Source: Pseudomonas eucalypticola (GTDB lineage Bacteria > Pseudomonadota > Gammaproteobacteria > Pseudomonadales > Pseudomonadaceae). Taken from it: a stretch of 64,000 nucleotides of DNA. Where the stretch lies: positions 3,008,501-3,072,500 of the forward strand of contig NZ_CP056030.1 of the NCBI RefSeq assembly GCF_013374995.1, read 5' to 3'. Shown piece by piece: positions 9,114 through 17,966 of the stretch (its first letter is position 1; each line of letters begins with the position of its first letter). The notes under the pieces are model-generated. The model made no database searches and was not told the DNA's origin. It saw only the letters and a program-made list of their open reading frames with translations. The translations under genes were made by a program, and so were the position numbers.

Positions 9114-10064
9114 TCACAAGTCCAGCACCAGTACCGCTGACCGCGCCCGTGAACAGCAGGGCGTGAACTGGTCGTTGGCGGCCTGCTCGGCTTCGGTGAG
9201 GAACAGGTCGCGGTGCTCCGGCACACCCTCCAGCACCCGCGTCAGGCAGGTGCCGCACACCCCTTGCTCGCAGGACACGGGAATCTCCACGCCGTGGCTC
9301 TCCAGCACCTGCACCACGCTCTTGTCTGCCGGGATCTGGAATTCCTGGCCGCTGCTGGCCAGCCGGACCGCGAAGCTGCCGTCACCTGCGGTGTCCTGCG
9401 GCGCCGCGGCGAAGTATTCGCGGTGCACCTGGGCGTCGTTCCAACCCTGGGCCTTGGCACTGTCCAACACGTGTTGCATGAAGCCCGCCGGGCCACACAC
9501 GTACACATGCTGGTCAGGCTGGGGATTGCTCAGCACCCGTGCCGCGTCCAGCGCCGAACCGGGCTCTTCGTCGAAGTGCAGGTGTACCTGGGCAGCGAAC
9601 GGTGAGGCGCTCAATCGCCGGACGAAGGCCGCGCGCTCGCGCGAGCGGGCACAGTAATGCAACTCGAACGCGTCGCCACGCTGGGCCAGGTGCTCGGCCA
9701 TGCTGAGAAGGGGGGTAATGCCGATGCCCCCCGCGAACAACAGGCTGCGCCGCGCCTCGGGCGCCAGCGCGAACAGGTTGCGCGGTTCGCTGATCATCAG
9801 CCGTGCGCCGGCCTGTACGTGACCATGCAGGGCGAGCGAGCCACCCCGTGATGCACGGTCCTTGAGTACGCCGATCAGGTAGCGGTGGCGTTCCTCGGGG
9901 TGGTTGCACAGTGAGTACTGGCGCACCAGCCCCCCTGGCAAATGAACATCGATATGGGCGCCGGCGCTGAACGCCGGCAATGCATTGCCCTTGGCGCAGC
10001 TGAGCTCGTAGCTGCAGATGTCCAGGGCTTCGTCGTTACGGGCTGTCACCACGACTTCAATCAT
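9114..10064 (-). CDS. vanB: Vanillate O-demethylase oxidoreductase subunit
   Basis: 316-residue reductase of the phthalate-dioxygenase-reductase type. It takes electrons from NADH through flavin and a 2Fe-2S centre and passes them to the VanA oxygenase. In order: flavin domain with RQYSLCN (about 48-54), NAD domain with [15 protein letters not shown] and [10 protein letters not shown], and a C-terminal plant-type ferredoxin domain with C-x4-C-x2-C (CEQGVCGTC, about 265-273) and a fourth Cys near the end. A GGAGGAG-containing stretch lies in the 60-bp gap between the vanA stop and this start. Transcribed after vanA, the usual order. Confidence 0.93.
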   Translation of the reverse strand: MIEVVVTARNDEALDICSYELSCAKGNALPAFSAGAHIDVHLPGGLVRQYSLCNHPEERHRYLIGVLKDRASRGGSLALHGHVQAGARLMISEPRNLFALAPEARRSLLFAGGIGITPLLSMAEHLAQRGDAFELHYCARSRERAAFVRRLSASPFAAQVHLHFDEEPGSALDAARVLSNPQPDQHVYVCGPAGFMQHVLDSAKAQGWNDAQVHREYFAAAPQDTAGDGSFAVRLASSGQEFQIPADKSVVQVLESHGVEIPVSCEQGVCGTCLTRVLEGVPEHRDLFLTEAEQAANDQFTPCCSRARSAVLVLDL

Positions 10065-10124
10065 GTCGCACCTTCACATGACGGCCACCGTCGGCGGCCG
10101 TTTACCGGAGGAGAAAAGGAGGCG

Positions 10125-11183
10125 TTACTGGGCGCTGGCGATGAGTTCGGCGGCGGGCGCGCGCTCCGCCGCGATGAGCCGGTCCAGAATGTTGCGCGAT
10201 TGCACGCCGCCGGCATCGATATTCAGCTTGAGCAGGTTGCGCTGGGGGTTGGCCAGCAGGTTGCGCTGCTGTTGTTCGAGCATTTCCAGGTCTTCGCTGA
10301 AGATCTTGCCCTGGCCTTCGCGGATGGTGGCGGTGAGCGCCTGGTCCTGTGGGTTGAAGTTGCGCGCCATGCCCCAGAAGTACCAGATGGAGGTGTCGGT
10401 TTCCGGGGTGATGAAGTCCACCACGATGCTCGACGCCTTGTGCCGAGCCTCGGCGTGGTAGCCGCCGTTACCAGCATGGGCCACGCCAACCTCGATCAGC
10501 ACGTGGCTGGGCGGGGTGAAGCGGCAGATCTGCCAACGGTCCACCGGCACGTCATCGGCCAGGTCGTTGCCACGCAGGGCCATCTGCCAGAAGGGCGGCG
10601 GCATGATGTTTTCCATGTGCCGCGCGGTGACCACTTCGTCGCCGTGCACGCTGGTGGCAGGGGGCGCTTCGTCGATTTCCTTCTGGCCGATGCTGGAGGC
10701 GTGCACGTAGGTTTCGTGGGTCAGGTCCATGAGGTTGTCGATCATCAGGCGGTAATCGCAACCGATGTGGAACAGCCCGCCGCCATAGGCCCATTCATCG
10801 CTGACGGCCCATTCCAGGTGGTGAATCAGCGCCGGATCGGCCTTCTCCTGGTCACCGGGCCAGACCCAGATGAAGCCGTAGCGCTCCACCACGGCAAAGG
10901 TCTTGTTGCACGGAAAGCCGCGCACGCGCTGGCCGGGCATGGACTGCACCTTGCCGTCCGCGCCCATGGCCAGGCCGTGGTAACCGCACACCAGTTGGCC
11001 GTCTTCGACGTAGCCCAGCGACAGGGGGGCGCCGCGGTGCGGGCAGAAATTTTCGACGGCGGCCACGCGCCCTTGGGGCCCGCGGTAGAAGGCCATCTGT
11101 TCGCCGCAAATCTGCCGGCCCAGGGGTTTTTCAGCGATCTCATCAGGGGTGCAGGCAACGTACCAGGCGTTCTTCGGGTACAT
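10125..11183 (-). CDS. vanA: Vanillate O-demethylase oxygenase subunit (Rieske)
   Basis: 352-residue Rieske non-haem iron monooxygenase that demethylates vanillate to protocatechuate, releasing formaldehyde, with electrons from VanB. Rieske cluster ligands are C47-x-H49 (FCPHRGAPLS) and C66-x2-H69 (VCGYHGLAM). The mononuclear iron site is in DNLMDLTHETYVH. Length and the start MYPKNAWYVACTPDEI are those of known VanA proteins. It is followed by vanB. Upstream are two GGATCC-centred palindromes that look like VanR operators and an AAGAACAA Hfq/Crc motif, so both induction by vanillate and catabolite control are likely. No vanR gene is in the window. Confidence 0.95.
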   Translation of the reverse strand: MYPKNAWYVACTPDEIAEKPLGRQICGEQMAFYRGPQGRVAAVENFCPHRGAPLSLGYVEDGQLVCGYHGLAMGADGKVQSMPGQRVRGFPCNKTFAVVERYGFIWVWPGDQEKADPALIHHLEWAVSDEWAYGGGLFHIGCDYRLMIDNLMDLTHETYVHASSIGQKEIDEAPPATSVHGDEVVTARHMENIMPPPFWQMALRGNDLADDVPVDRWQICRFTPPSHVLIEVGVAHAGNGGYHAEARHKASSIVVDFITPETDTSIWYFWGMARNFNPQDQALTATIREGQGKIFSEDLEMLEQQQRNLLANPQRNLLKLNIDAGGVQSRNILDRLIAAERAPAAELIASAQ

Positions 11184-11201
11184 GGTGGTTCTCCATTGTG
11201 T

Positions 11202-11209
11202 TTGTTCTT
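11202..11209 (-). promoter_or_regulatory. Candidate Hfq/Crc (CA) motif, vanA leader
   Basis: On the transcribed strand the vanA leader contains AAGAACAA, fitting the AANAANAA motif bound by Hfq with Crc in Pseudomonas, 18 nt before the ATG. It overlaps the left arm of the promoter-proximal GGATCC palindrome. Confidence 0.5.
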
Positions 11210-11222
11210 ATGGATCCATAAG
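11207..11222. promoter_or_regulatory. Candidate VanR operator 1 (vanA promoter)
   Basis: CTTATGGATCCATAAG, a perfect 16-bp palindrome 23 bp upstream of the vanA start. It shares the TGGATCCA centre with the ATTGGATCCAAT operator known for GntR-type VanR of Caulobacter. Confidence 0.6.
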
Positions 11223-11258
11223 GCATCAGGTTCTGGCTTAAAGTCAACAATCATCGAT

Positions 11259-12512
11259 CTAAATGATTTCTATGGATCCATTGGTGGGTGAGCATTGCGT
11301 TTTAGGCGTGAGGCGCGACGGCGCGGTTTCCCGCAGCCCCAGCCCCAGCATTGCGACTACCACGGCGCAGCCGGCCTGCAGCATCAAGGGCGCCGCCAAA
11401 CCATGCGCGTCGGCCAGCCACCCCCCGATGACCGGGCTGAACACTCCACCCAGCACTTCACCCATGCCCATGACCAGCCCCACGCAGGCGGCGATGCGTT
11501 GCGGGGGCACGGTTTCCGCAGGAATAGTCGCCATGAAGATCGGTGCCACGCCACTGGCCGACCAACTGACAAACAGCAGTGTGCACAGGGCCCAGAATGG
11601 CCCCTGGAAGTACAGCGCGGCTAACGGCGTAAGCGCCCCTATGAGGGAAAACACCACCACTACCGGGCGCCGTCCCAGACGGTCGGAGAGGGCGGGGACC
11701 ACGCAACTGCACACTGTCGCGCTGGCACCCAGCACGCTCATCAGCACGCCCATCTGCGTCGAACTGAAATGCCGTTCGTTGACGTAGAACACCGGCATGA
11801 ACGCCCAGCCCAGCACCATCCACGCCACGTAGAAACACGCGATCACCATGCTCAGCCAGACATTGCGGTAACTCAGCAACCCCGGCGTGGACTCAGCGGC
11901 GACCATGGGCATCGCAGAGGCTGTGGCGACGTCCCTGGGCTCGTTGACGTATCGCCAGATCAGCCACGCCGCCACCAGGCCCGGGAGGCCGGCAATGAAA
12001 AAGGCCAGGCGCCAGTGGTAATGGCTGGCGATGGCCACCAGTACCAGCGGTGCCAGGCACGAGCCCAGCAGGTTGCTGCCGAAGTTCTGCATGATGCCCA
12101 TGTTGCGGCCGCGACGGCGGGTCGCCGAATTCATCGCCATCACGGTTTGCGAGATCGGCAGTATCGGCCCTTCGGCCACGCCCATCAGCAGCCGCGCCGC
12201 CAGTAGCATGAAAAATGAACCCGCCAGGCCGGAGACGAACGAGCACAGCGAAAACACCATCACCGCCACCAGCAGGTAGGGTTTGCGCCGCCCGCTGCGG
12301 TCGGAGCGGGCACCCAGCACGAAGCCTGATACCGCCCACGTCAGCGACAGCGCCGAGACCAGCAGGCCGATGCGGGTATTGCTCAGCCCCAGGTCGGCGG
12401 CCACGAACGGCGCGAGGAAGCTCATGGCGTTGCGGTCGAAGAAGACGAAGCCAAAACTGAGGCTGAGGACGAACAACAGGCGGTTTTCGTAAGACAGGAA
12501 CCACTGGCGCAT
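11259..12512 (-). CDS. MFS transporter, probable aromatic-acid/vanillate-related importer
   Basis: 417 residues, 12 predicted transmembrane segments. It begins RLLFVLSLSFGFVFFDRNAMSFLAPFV and has the loop 2-3 motif GARSDRSGRRKPYLL and its loop 8-9 repeat SDRLGRRPVVV. Proteins of this branch import aromatic acids and related organic anions by proton symport. Directly upstream of vanAB on the same strand (75 bp gap), so it is a VanK/PcaK-like candidate; the substrate is inference. Its own promoter has a sigma-54 element (12592-12606) and an activator site (12690-12700). The last codons overlap the second GGATCC palindrome. An AACAATAA-type CA motif precedes the start. Confidence 0.85.
   Translation of the reverse strand: MRQWFLSYENRLLFVLSLSFGFVFFDRNAMSFLAPFVAADLGLSNTRIGLLVSALSLTWAVSGFVLGARSDRSGRRKPYLLVAVMVFSLCSFVSGLAGSFFMLLAARLLMGVAEGPILPISQTVMAMNSATRRRGRNMGIMQNFGSNLLGSCLAPLVLVAIASHYHWRLAFFIAGLPGLVAAWLIWRYVNEPRDVATASAMPMVAAESTPGLLSYRNVWLSMVIACFYVAWMVLGWAFMPVFYVNERHFSSTQMGVLMSVLGASATVCSCVVPALSDRLGRRPVVVVFSLIGALTPLAALYFQGPFWALCTLLFVSWSASGVAPIFMATIPAETVPPQRIAACVGLVMGMGEVLGGVFSPVIGGWLADAHGLAAPLMLQAGCAVVVAMLGLGLRETAPSRLTPKTQCSPTNGSIEII
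11271..11282. promoter_or_regulatory. Candidate VanR operator 2 (inside the end of the MFS gene)
   Basis: TATGGATCCATT: a second copy of the ATGGATCCAT palindrome, centred 62 bp upstream of operator 1 and lying within the last codons of the MFS transporter gene. Two operators about six helical turns apart would suit cooperative binding or looping at the vanA promoter. Confidence 0.5.
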
Positions 12513-12530
12513 GGCGAATCTCCGGCGTGA

Positions 12531-12541
12531 TTATTGTTATT
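12531..12541 (-). promoter_or_regulatory. Candidate Hfq/Crc (CA) motif, MFS leader
   Basis: The transcribed strand reads AATAACAATAA, which contains two overlapping AANAANAA matches, about 19 nt before the MFS transporter ATG. Confidence 0.5.
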
Positions 12542-12591
12542 GGAGGGCGGGCGGTGGACATTCGGCCAACCACCGCGCTACCCCCGACGTA

Positions 12592-12606
12592 GCAAGGGCC
12601 GGGCCA
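12592..12606 (-). promoter_or_regulatory. Sigma-54 promoter of the MFS transporter gene
   Basis: On the transcribed strand TGGCCCGGCCCTTGC fits the -24/-12 consensus TGGCAC-N5-TTGC with exact GG-N10-GC spacing. It lies 80 bp before the MFS start codon and about 85-90 bp from the activator palindrome at 12690-12700. Confidence 0.72.
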
Positions 12607-12660
12607 TGCCCAGGGTGCCCGCGCTGCCTGGGTGCGCTGGCTGCGCAGGTGTATCACGCC

Positions 12661-12700
12661 TTGATCTTTGTTGATGAACATGGGAAAAATTGATCATCAA
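12661..12700. promoter_or_regulatory. Upstream activator sites between the MFS and regulator genes
   Basis: The palindrome TTGATCATCAA (12690-12700) is accompanied by two half-sites, TTGATC (12661) and TTGATG (12671). The TTGATCA half-site resembles the sites bound by XylR/DmpR-type activators. The same TTGATCATC motif recurs at 14500 and 18612, at the other two sigma-54 promoters of the locus. Confidence 0.65.
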
Positions 12701-12741
12701 AACCGCTGTCTCCGATCCCCTGGCGTGCCTGTCCAGCGGAT

Positions 12742-12752
12742 AACAACAACAA
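12742..12752 (+). promoter_or_regulatory. Candidate Hfq/Crc (CA) motif, regulator leader
   Basis: AACAACAACAA contains two overlapping AANAANAA matches and abuts the AGAGGAG ribosome binding site of the sigma-54 activator gene, an ideal position for translational repression by Hfq/Crc. Confidence 0.6.
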
Positions 12753-12763
12753 GAGGAGCAGGT

Positions 12764-14503
12764 ATGAGCCGTTTGTCCGAAGGCGGCGCCCAGGCGCACG
12801 CCCACCGCCCATTGCAGGGCTACGAAACCAGCACCCCGACCCAGGCGGACCTGCGCCGCTTTCTGCGGTTTTCCGATGAGGACGCACGTATCTGGCTGGA
12901 TGACCAAAGCATGGTCATGCTCCATTCCACGGCACTGGGCGCCATGCGCCGTGAGCTGATCGAGAGCGTCGGCGAGGACGGCGCACGGCGCATCCTCATG
13001 CGCATCGGCTATTCGGCGGGCACCCAGGACGCGGCGTTGGTGCGCAAGCGCTGGCCCGGCTGCAACGAGCGCAGTTCCTTTATCGCCGGCGGTCGCCTGC
13101 ATGCCTTGCAGGGCATCGTGCGGGTCGAGACCCAACGCCTGGACCTGAATATCGAACAAGGCCATTTTCACGGCGAATACCTGTGGCACGATTCGCGCGA
13201 GGCCCACGAGCACGTCAGCCATTACGGCATTGGCGACCAGGCGGCGTGCTGGATGACCCTGGGCTACGCCGCAGGCTATGCCAGCGCGTTCATTGGCAAG
13301 CTGGTGGTGTACCGCGAAGTGGAGTGCGTCGCTGCCGGGGGTAAAGTCTGTCGTATCGTCGGGGACACCGCCGACCGCCTCCCGGATGCCGAGCAGGCCG
13401 AAGCTCAACGCCACTGGGATCCCAGCCATTTCATTCGCTTGAACTCCATCTGGGCGACGGATGAGGCAGCAGCACCGCCGCCGGCCGCCACGACCCTGGG
13501 CCTGCCCGTGCAGGATGACATGGTCGGTGTTTCGGCCGCCTTCAGTGTCGCCCGCCATCAGATCGCACAGGTAGCGCCTACCCGCGCCACGGTACTGTTC
13601 AGCGGCGAGTCGGGGGTGGGCAAGGAAGTCTTCGCCCAATGCCTGCACCGTCTCAGCCCCCGCGCCCGACAGCCGCTGGTGGCGGTCAACTGCGCGGCCC
13701 TGCCGGAAAGCCTGCTGGAAGCCGAGTTGTTTGGGGCGGAAAAGGGCGCCTACACCGGCGCCACCCAATCGCGCACCGGGCGCTTCGAACGGGCGTCGGG
13801 CGGCACGCTGTTTCTCGACGAAATCCAGGCCCTGAGCCTGGGCGCCCAGGCCAAACTGCTGAGGGCGTTGCAGGAAGGTGAAATTGAGCGGGTGGGGGGC
13901 AACAGGCCCATCAAGGTCGACCTGCGGGTCATTGCTGCCACCAATGCCAACCTGCGCCAGGCCATCGCCCAGGGAACGTTTCGCGAAGACCTGTTCTTCC
14001 GTCTCAACGTCTTTCCCATCCACCTGCCGCCCCTGCGCGAGCGGCGCGACGATATTCCCTTGCTGATGGAGCATTTCCTCAAGCACTTTACCCAGCTGCA
14101 CGGCAAGCAGGTGACCGGTTTCAGCGCCCAGGCGGTGCAAGCGTTGCTCAACCACGACTACCCAGGCAACATCCGTGAGCTGCAAAACCTGGTGGAGCGC
14201 GGTGTGATCGCCGCGCCCGGCAACGCGGCCATTCGCCCGCAACACTTGTTCCCCAGTGGCGAACAAGCGCCACCTGGCGGGTGGGGTATCAACGGCGATG
14301 GCAGCCTGGACGGCAATGAAACCCAGGCACAGAGGTCGCCCTTGGTGCAACTCAAGCAGTCGATCCATGCGCGGCAGTTGGCGCACTACCGTCAGGTTGT
14401 GCAGGCGTGCGCGGGCAATCTCTCAGCCGCCGCTCGCCAGTTGGGGGTAACACGGCCGCAACTGGCCTATCGGCTCAAGGCCGGCGATCTGCAGGACGAT
14501 TGA
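12764..14503 (+). CDS. Sigma-54-dependent activator, XylR/DmpR/PoxR type (aromatic sensing)
   Basis: 579-residue enhancer-binding protein. It has an N-terminal aromatic-sensing domain (about 30-140), then a V4R segment ending [19 protein letters not shown]. The AAA+ domain follows with Walker A GESGVGKE, the sigma-54 contact motif GAYTGA, Walker [11 protein letters not shown] and the arginine-finger region [27 protein letters not shown]-terminal Fis-type helix-turn-helix reads [21 protein letters not shown]. The ATG at 12764 is chosen for its AGAGGAG site; upstream codons in frame are not family-like. It is divergent from the MFS gene and precedes the porin. TTGATCA-type sites at three nearby sigma-54 promoters define its probable regulon. 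Inducer unknown; the context favours a lignin-type aromatic. Confidence 0.92.
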   Translation: MSRLSEGGAQAHAHRPLQGYETSTPTQADLRRFLRFSDEDARIWLDDQSMVMLHSTALGAMRRELIESVGEDGARRILMRIGYSAGTQDAALVRKRWPGCNERSSFIAGGRLHALQGIVRVETQRLDLNIEQGHFHGEYLWHDSREAHEHVSHYGIGDQAACWMTLGYAAGYASAFIGKLVVYREVECVAAGGKVCRIVGDTADRLPDAEQAEAQRHWDPSHFIRLNSIWATDEAAAPPPAATTLGLPVQDDMVGVSAAFSVARHQIAQVAPTRATVLFSGESGVGKEVFAQCLHRLSPRARQPLVAVNCAALPESLLEAELFGAEKGAYTGATQSRTGRFERASGGTLFLDEIQALSLGAQAKLLRALQEGEIERVGGNRPIKVDLRVIAATNANLRQAIAQGTFREDLFFRLNVFPIHLPPLRERRDDIPLLMEHFLKHFTQLHGKQVTGFSAQAVQALLNHDYPGNIRELQNLVERGVIAAPGNAAIRPQHLFPSGEQAPPGGWGINGDGSLDGNETQAQRSPLVQLKQSIHARQLAHYRQVVQACAGNLSAAARQLGVTRPQLAYRLKAGDLQDD

Positions 14504-14531
14504 TCATCCAGCCTGATCAAAGCTGATCAAA
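14500..14531 (+). promoter_or_regulatory. Upstream activator sites for the porin promoter
   Basis: TTGATCA and TGATCAA face each other across 7 bp (14500-14520), followed by another TGATCAA (14524-14530). The arrangement resembles XylR-type upstream activating sequences, starts within the regulator's stop codon and lies 66-86 bp from the -24 element. Confidence 0.65.
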
Positions 14532-14584
14532 TGACCGTTGCCCTTTCACGTCTCCATGCCCGTCACAATGGGCGTGAAGGGGGA

Positions 14585-14599
14585 TGGCACAGCCCTTGC
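14585..14599 (+). promoter_or_regulatory. Sigma-54 promoter of the porin gene
   Basis: TGGCACAGCCCTTGC matches the -24/-12 consensus essentially perfectly (TGGCAC-N5-TTGC, GG-N10-GC). Transcription should start near 14611, giving a leader of about 48 nt that includes a CA motif. Confidence 0.82.
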
Positions 14600-14634
14600 G
14601 ATGCACCTCTGGCGGCTTGAGGGCCGCCCTTCAT

Positions 14635-14642
14635 AACAACAA
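14635..14642 (+). promoter_or_regulatory. Candidate Hfq/Crc (CA) motif, porin leader
   Basis: AACAACAA, an exact AANAANAA match, 16 nt before the porin start codon. Confidence 0.55.
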
Positions 14643-14658
14643 AAATAGAGCGTGCATC

Positions 14659-15933
14659 ATGATGAATCTGCAACCTGGCGTTCGCGCGCCCGGCGTTCGC
14701 CTGACCTGCCTGTCGGCGCTGCTGCTGGCTTTGGCCACCCCGGCGGGAGCCGATGACGCCGTGCGCCTGAATCTGCAACTGTGGAACCTGTCGGTGAAGA
14801 ACCTCGGCACCGGCCCCCAGCCATACCACTATGCCAACAGCGGCGACGTGTTCGCCGGTGCCGACTTCGACCTGGCTCGGCTGGCCGGCATGGCCGGTGC
14901 GTCAGTATCGTTGCAGTATGTGTTCTTCCCCTGGATGCAAGGCGCCGGGCAACCGGCCGAGGCTCATTGGCAGGGCAAGGCCGGCAGTTACTTCGCCGGG
15001 GCGCCGATGCACAATGACATCGACAGTGGCTACCTGGCGCGGCTTACCTGGAACCAGCGCCTGTTGCAGAATCGCCTGGAGCTGGTGGCCGGGCGCAGCA
15101 ATGCGCGGCAGCATTTCTACCTGGCCAACTGCGACAACGTGGTGACATGCAACGACCCGCTGCTGGACAACTCCACGGGTGTGCTGCCGTACCCTTACGG
15201 TAGCTGGGCGTTGTACGCGCGCTATCGGTTCGAGCAAGGCCGCTACCTGCATGCCGGCGTGTTCGAATCCAACCCGCAGCATTACCTGGCCCGCAGCAAG
15301 GGCCTGGACTGGGACCCCGGTGACGCCAGTGGCGTGTCGGCACTGGCGGGCGTCGGTGTGGAGCGCGGCTTCGACCAGGTGCCGCTGGCGTACCACTATG
15401 AACTCAACGGTTTTTTCAACAGCGGGCAACAGATCGATCCGCTGGATGGCCACCTGCGTCGTGGTAGCAGTGGGGCGCTGTTCAAATTCCGCCAGACCCT
15501 GGCTCGTGACGGCGACAGCGGCGAGCCGCGACGGGGTTGGCAGTGGTTCGGCAGTGGGTCGTGGAGTGCCGACGACATGCAGCCCTTTGAGTATTTCGCC
15601 GAAGTCGGCCTTACCCGGCTGGGCCCCTGGGGCCGACCTGAAGACCGCCTCAATCTCAAGGTCAGCTATCTGCGCCTGGGCGAGCGCCAGGCGCGCTGGC
15701 AGGAAAAGGCGCGCCTCGCGGCCACGGGGCAGGACTCGCACACCCGGCGCGGCGTCGCCCGGGTGGAGCTCAACACCCACTGGCAGGTGACCCCTGACCT
15801 GGCGCTGGAACCAGGCGTGCAATACATCATCAACCCGGACAACTTCTACGACCCGCAGGCCGAGCTGAGCAGCAATGGCGCGGTAGTAGCGGTGCAGGTC
15901 ATCTACGACCTGGGCAGTGCGTTGGGGTTGTAG
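14659..15933 (+). CDS. Outer-membrane porin, OprB-like (carbohydrate-porin family)
   Basis: 424 residues. A signal peptide ends AGA|DD at about residue 31. The mature chain is a beta-barrel with alternating short strands, a cysteine loop (NCDNVVTCND), and a C-terminal part QVTPDLALEPGVQYIINPDNF followed by SSNGAVVAVQVIYDLG, which is characteristic of the OprB group. It should let the locus substrate, perhaps a glycoside or polar aromatic, cross the outer membrane. Start is the first of two adjacent ATGs; a weak GAG element precedes it. Its promoter has sigma-54 and activator sites, tying it to the neighbouring regulator. Assignment to the family is good; substrate is unknown. Confidence 0.82.
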   Translation: MMNLQPGVRAPGVRLTCLSALLLALATPAGADDAVRLNLQLWNLSVKNLGTGPQPYHYANSGDVFAGADFDLARLAGMAGASVSLQYVFFPWMQGAGQPAEAHWQGKAGSYFAGAPMHNDIDSGYLARLTWNQRLLQNRLELVAGRSNARQHFYLANCDNVVTCNDPLLDNSTGVLPYPYGSWALYARYRFEQGRYLHAGVFESNPQHYLARSKGLDWDPGDASGVSALAGVGVERGFDQVPLAYHYELNGFFNSGQQIDPLDGHLRRGSSGALFKFRQTLARDGDSGEPRRGWQWFGSGSWSADDMQPFEYFAEVGLTRLGPWGRPEDRLNLKVSYLRLGERQARWQEKARLAATGQDSHTRRGVARVELNTHWQVTPDLALEPGVQYIINPDNFYDPQAELSSNGAVVAVQVIYDLGSALGL

Positions 15934-15973
15934 CAGGGTAGAAAGTTAGCGCTGCAAGGGAGCTTCCTCCTCC

Positions 15974-16066
15974 TGTGGGACCGGGCGCCAGCTCGGGAAG
16001 CAGGCGGCGCGGTGTATCAGGCAGACCGCGGCGCGGCCTTCCCGAGCTTCGCCCGGTCCCACAGGG
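15974..16066. repeat. REP pair (single BIME unit)
   Basis: A forward REP (core GGGACCGGGCGCCAGCTCGG, ending GGGAAGC) and its inverted partner (CTTCCCGAGCTTCGCCCGG) flank a spacer containing GGTGTATCAGGC. This is the same unit that is tandemly repeated at 48.03-48.67 kb. It lies between convergent genes, the usual place for REP elements. Confidence 0.8.
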
Positions 16067-16083
16067 TGGACTGCGCCGGCCAA

Positions 16084-16103
16084 CGCCCCCCCTCAGGGGG
16101 GCG
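16084..16103 (-). terminator. Hairpin directly after the zinc alcohol dehydrogenase gene
   Basis: CGCCCCCC, loop CTCA, GGGGGGCG: a perfect 8-bp G+C stem touching the stop codon of the last gene in the cupin-SDR-ADH operon. It probably ends or stabilises the 3' end of that transcript. Confidence 0.5.
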
Positions 16104-17114
16104 CTAGCTGGTCTGGGGCGCCACCATGACTTTGCACTGGTGTGTGCGTTGGCGCAGGTGCTCGAACGCTTCGGGCATCTGTGCCAGTGATACGGTCTGG
16201 CTGATCAGACTCAAGGGGACCGCGCCTGGGCCTTCCAGTGCGTTGAGGGCCGCCTGGAACTCGTCGAGGGAGAAGAACGCCGACGTGACCAGGTTGATCT
16301 CCTTGGATACCGCGCGAAACGGCATGAAACGGTCAGCGACAGTGCATAGACCCAGTACCACCACGGTGCCTCGGGGTCGTACGTAGTCCACGGCATTGGC
16401 GATCAATCCAGGCCGGCCGACACACTCGAACACGATGTCAGGCGGCCCGCCGAGGCAGTGGTCGATGTGGGTGCCCAGGCCGGGCTGGTCCACCAGGAAA
16501 GCACTGGCGCCCAGACCCATGGCGCGTTCGCGCTGCCAATCGCCCAGGTCGGTGATGGCCACCCGCGCGGCACCCAGGCGCCGAGTCCAGAAGGCCACCG
16601 CCAGGCCGATGGCCCCTGCGCCCAGGATCAGCACCCGTGCGCCCGGACGCAGGTTGGCGCGCATCACGCCGTGCAACGCTACGGCCAGAGGCTCGGCCAG
16701 GGCGCTGTCGGCCAGCCCCGTGGCGGCGGGCAACACGACGCACTGGTGCGCGCGGGCGCTGGCCAACTGGGCGAAACCGCCACCTTGCAGCTGGAACGCC
16801 GCGCACCAGGCCGGCTCGCCACGCTGGCAAGCAGGGCAGTGGCCACAACCGCGCAGCGGTGCCACCGTGACCGCATCACCGACCTTCAGGCCTTTCACCT
16901 GCCTGCCGCATTCCACCACCCGGCCACTGTATTCATGTCCCAGTACCGCGCCCGGGGCGATGGCGAAGGCCGGGTCGTGGGTCATGTGCAGGTCGCTGCC
17001 GCAAATCCCGCAGCGGCATACTTCGACCAGCACCTCATCGGCGCCAGGCACGGGGTCGGGGAGGCTAGCGGGTTGCAATGGCCGGCCCAGCCCGTTGAAG
17101 ACAATTGCCTGCAT
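16104..17114 (-). CDS. Zinc-dependent alcohol dehydrogenase (MDR superfamily)
   Basis: 336 residues. Catalytic zinc ligands are in CRCGICGSDLHM and GHEYSGRV. The structural zinc site has four Cys (GCGHCPACQRGEPAWC), and the NAD-binding motif is LILGAGAIGLAVAFW. The sequence resembles 2,3-butanediol/sorbitol/threonine-type dehydrogenases that act on vicinal diols and alpha-hydroxy alcohols. Start chosen at MQAIVFNG with a strong AAGGAGG site. Third gene of a sigma-54-driven operon, 10 bp after the SDR. In the pathway I infer, it or the SDR oxidises a side-chain alcohol of an aromatic to give the ketone attacked by the cupin enzyme. Confidence 0.9.
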   Translation of the reverse strand: MQAIVFNGLGRPLQPASLPDPVPGADEVLVEVCRCGICGSDLHMTHDPAFAIAPGAVLGHEYSGRVVECGRQVKGLKVGDAVTVAPLRGCGHCPACQRGEPAWCAAFQLQGGGFAQLASARAHQCVVLPAATGLADSALAEPLAVALHGVMRANLRPGARVLILGAGAIGLAVAFWTRRLGAARVAITDLGDWQRERAMGLGASAFLVDQPGLGTHIDHCLGGPPDIVFECVGRPGLIANAVDYVRPRGTVVVLGLCTVADRFMPFRAVSKEINLVTSAFFSLDEFQAALNALEGPGAVPLSLISQTVSLAQMPEAFEHLRQRTHQCKVMVAPQTS

Positions 17115-17124
17115 GGGTACCTCC

Positions 17125-17943
17125 TTAATCGACCCGGCCGAGCATCTGCCCGCCGTCAATGACTATTTGCGCGCCAGTTACGTAGCTCGACGCCGGGGAT
17201 GCCAGGAACAGCGCCAGGCCTTTGATCTCTTCGGTGTCAGCGATACGGTGCTGGGGCACGCGCTGGGCGAAGGCCGCGCGGTCGGCCGCGTTGCGCAGGC
17301 GCCCACCGGCGATGTTGGTGACAAATGGCCCAGGGGCGATGGCATTGACGTTGATGCCGTAGCGCGCCAGCTCCATGGCGGCCTGGCGAACCAGGGCGGC
17401 GGCGCCGGCCTTGGCCGGCATGTAGGGGGTGCCGACGATGGCCTCGTTGAGCACCGCGGCGTTGCTGGTGGTAACGATGACACGACCGTGACCCTGGGGC
17501 TTCATCAGCCGCACGGCCGCCCGCAGAGTGGTGAACACCGCAGTGAGGTTGGTGGCCAGGACCTTGTCCCAGTCATGCTCTTCGAGGTTTTCCAGTGCAC
17601 CTTCGGCGCACCGCTGGCCGTCGGTGTCGAGAAAGCCCGGGCCGGCATCGATGCCGGCATTGGCGAAGACTATATCCAGCCTCCCGTAATACTGGCCGAT
17701 GCGTTCAAAACACTGGTACATGGCCGCGCGGTCGGTGGCATCCACCACCTCGCTGCGCACATTGAACCCGGCGGCCGTCAGGCGTGCCACCTGCGCTTGC
17801 AACTGCACGGCGTCGATGTCCAGCAGTACCACTCGCGCGCCAGCCTCGGCCATCACTTCGCAATAGGCCAGGCCTATGCCACTGGCGGCACCGGTGACCA
17901 CGCAAACCAGGCCTTCCACCGTGAATCGTTCCCAGTACTTCAT
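17125..17943 (-). CDS. SDR-family oxidoreductase
   Basis: 272-residue classical short-chain dehydrogenase. The cofactor motif is TGAASGIG; D after the second strand (LLDID) favours NAD(H). NAG is present as FANAGID; the catalytic Ser is in TTSNAA and the Tyr-Lys pair in YMPAK. The usual C-terminal YVTGAQIVIDGGQMLG is intact. An AAGGAG site precedes MKYWERF. Middle gene between the cupin (23 bp gap) and the alcohol dehydrogenase (10 bp gap), thus co-transcribed. A Calpha alcohol oxidation of an aryl compound, similar to LigD-type SDRs in lignin catabolism, would fit the cluster but is inference. Confidence 0.92.
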   Translation of the reverse strand: MKYWERFTVEGLVCVVTGAASGIGLAYCEVMAEAGARVVLLDIDAVQLQAQVARLTAAGFNVRSEVVDATDRAAMYQCFERIGQYYGRLDIVFANAGIDAGPGFLDTDGQRCAEGALENLEEHDWDKVLATNLTAVFTTLRAAVRLMKPQGHGRVIVTTSNAAVLNEAIVGTPYMPAKAGAAALVRQAAMELARYGINVNAIAPGPFVTNIAGGRLRNAADRAAFAQRVPQHRIADTEEIKGLALFLASPASSYVTGAQIVIDGGQMLGRVD

Positions 17944-17966
17944 GGGCAGCTCCTTCTGCAAAGGGG

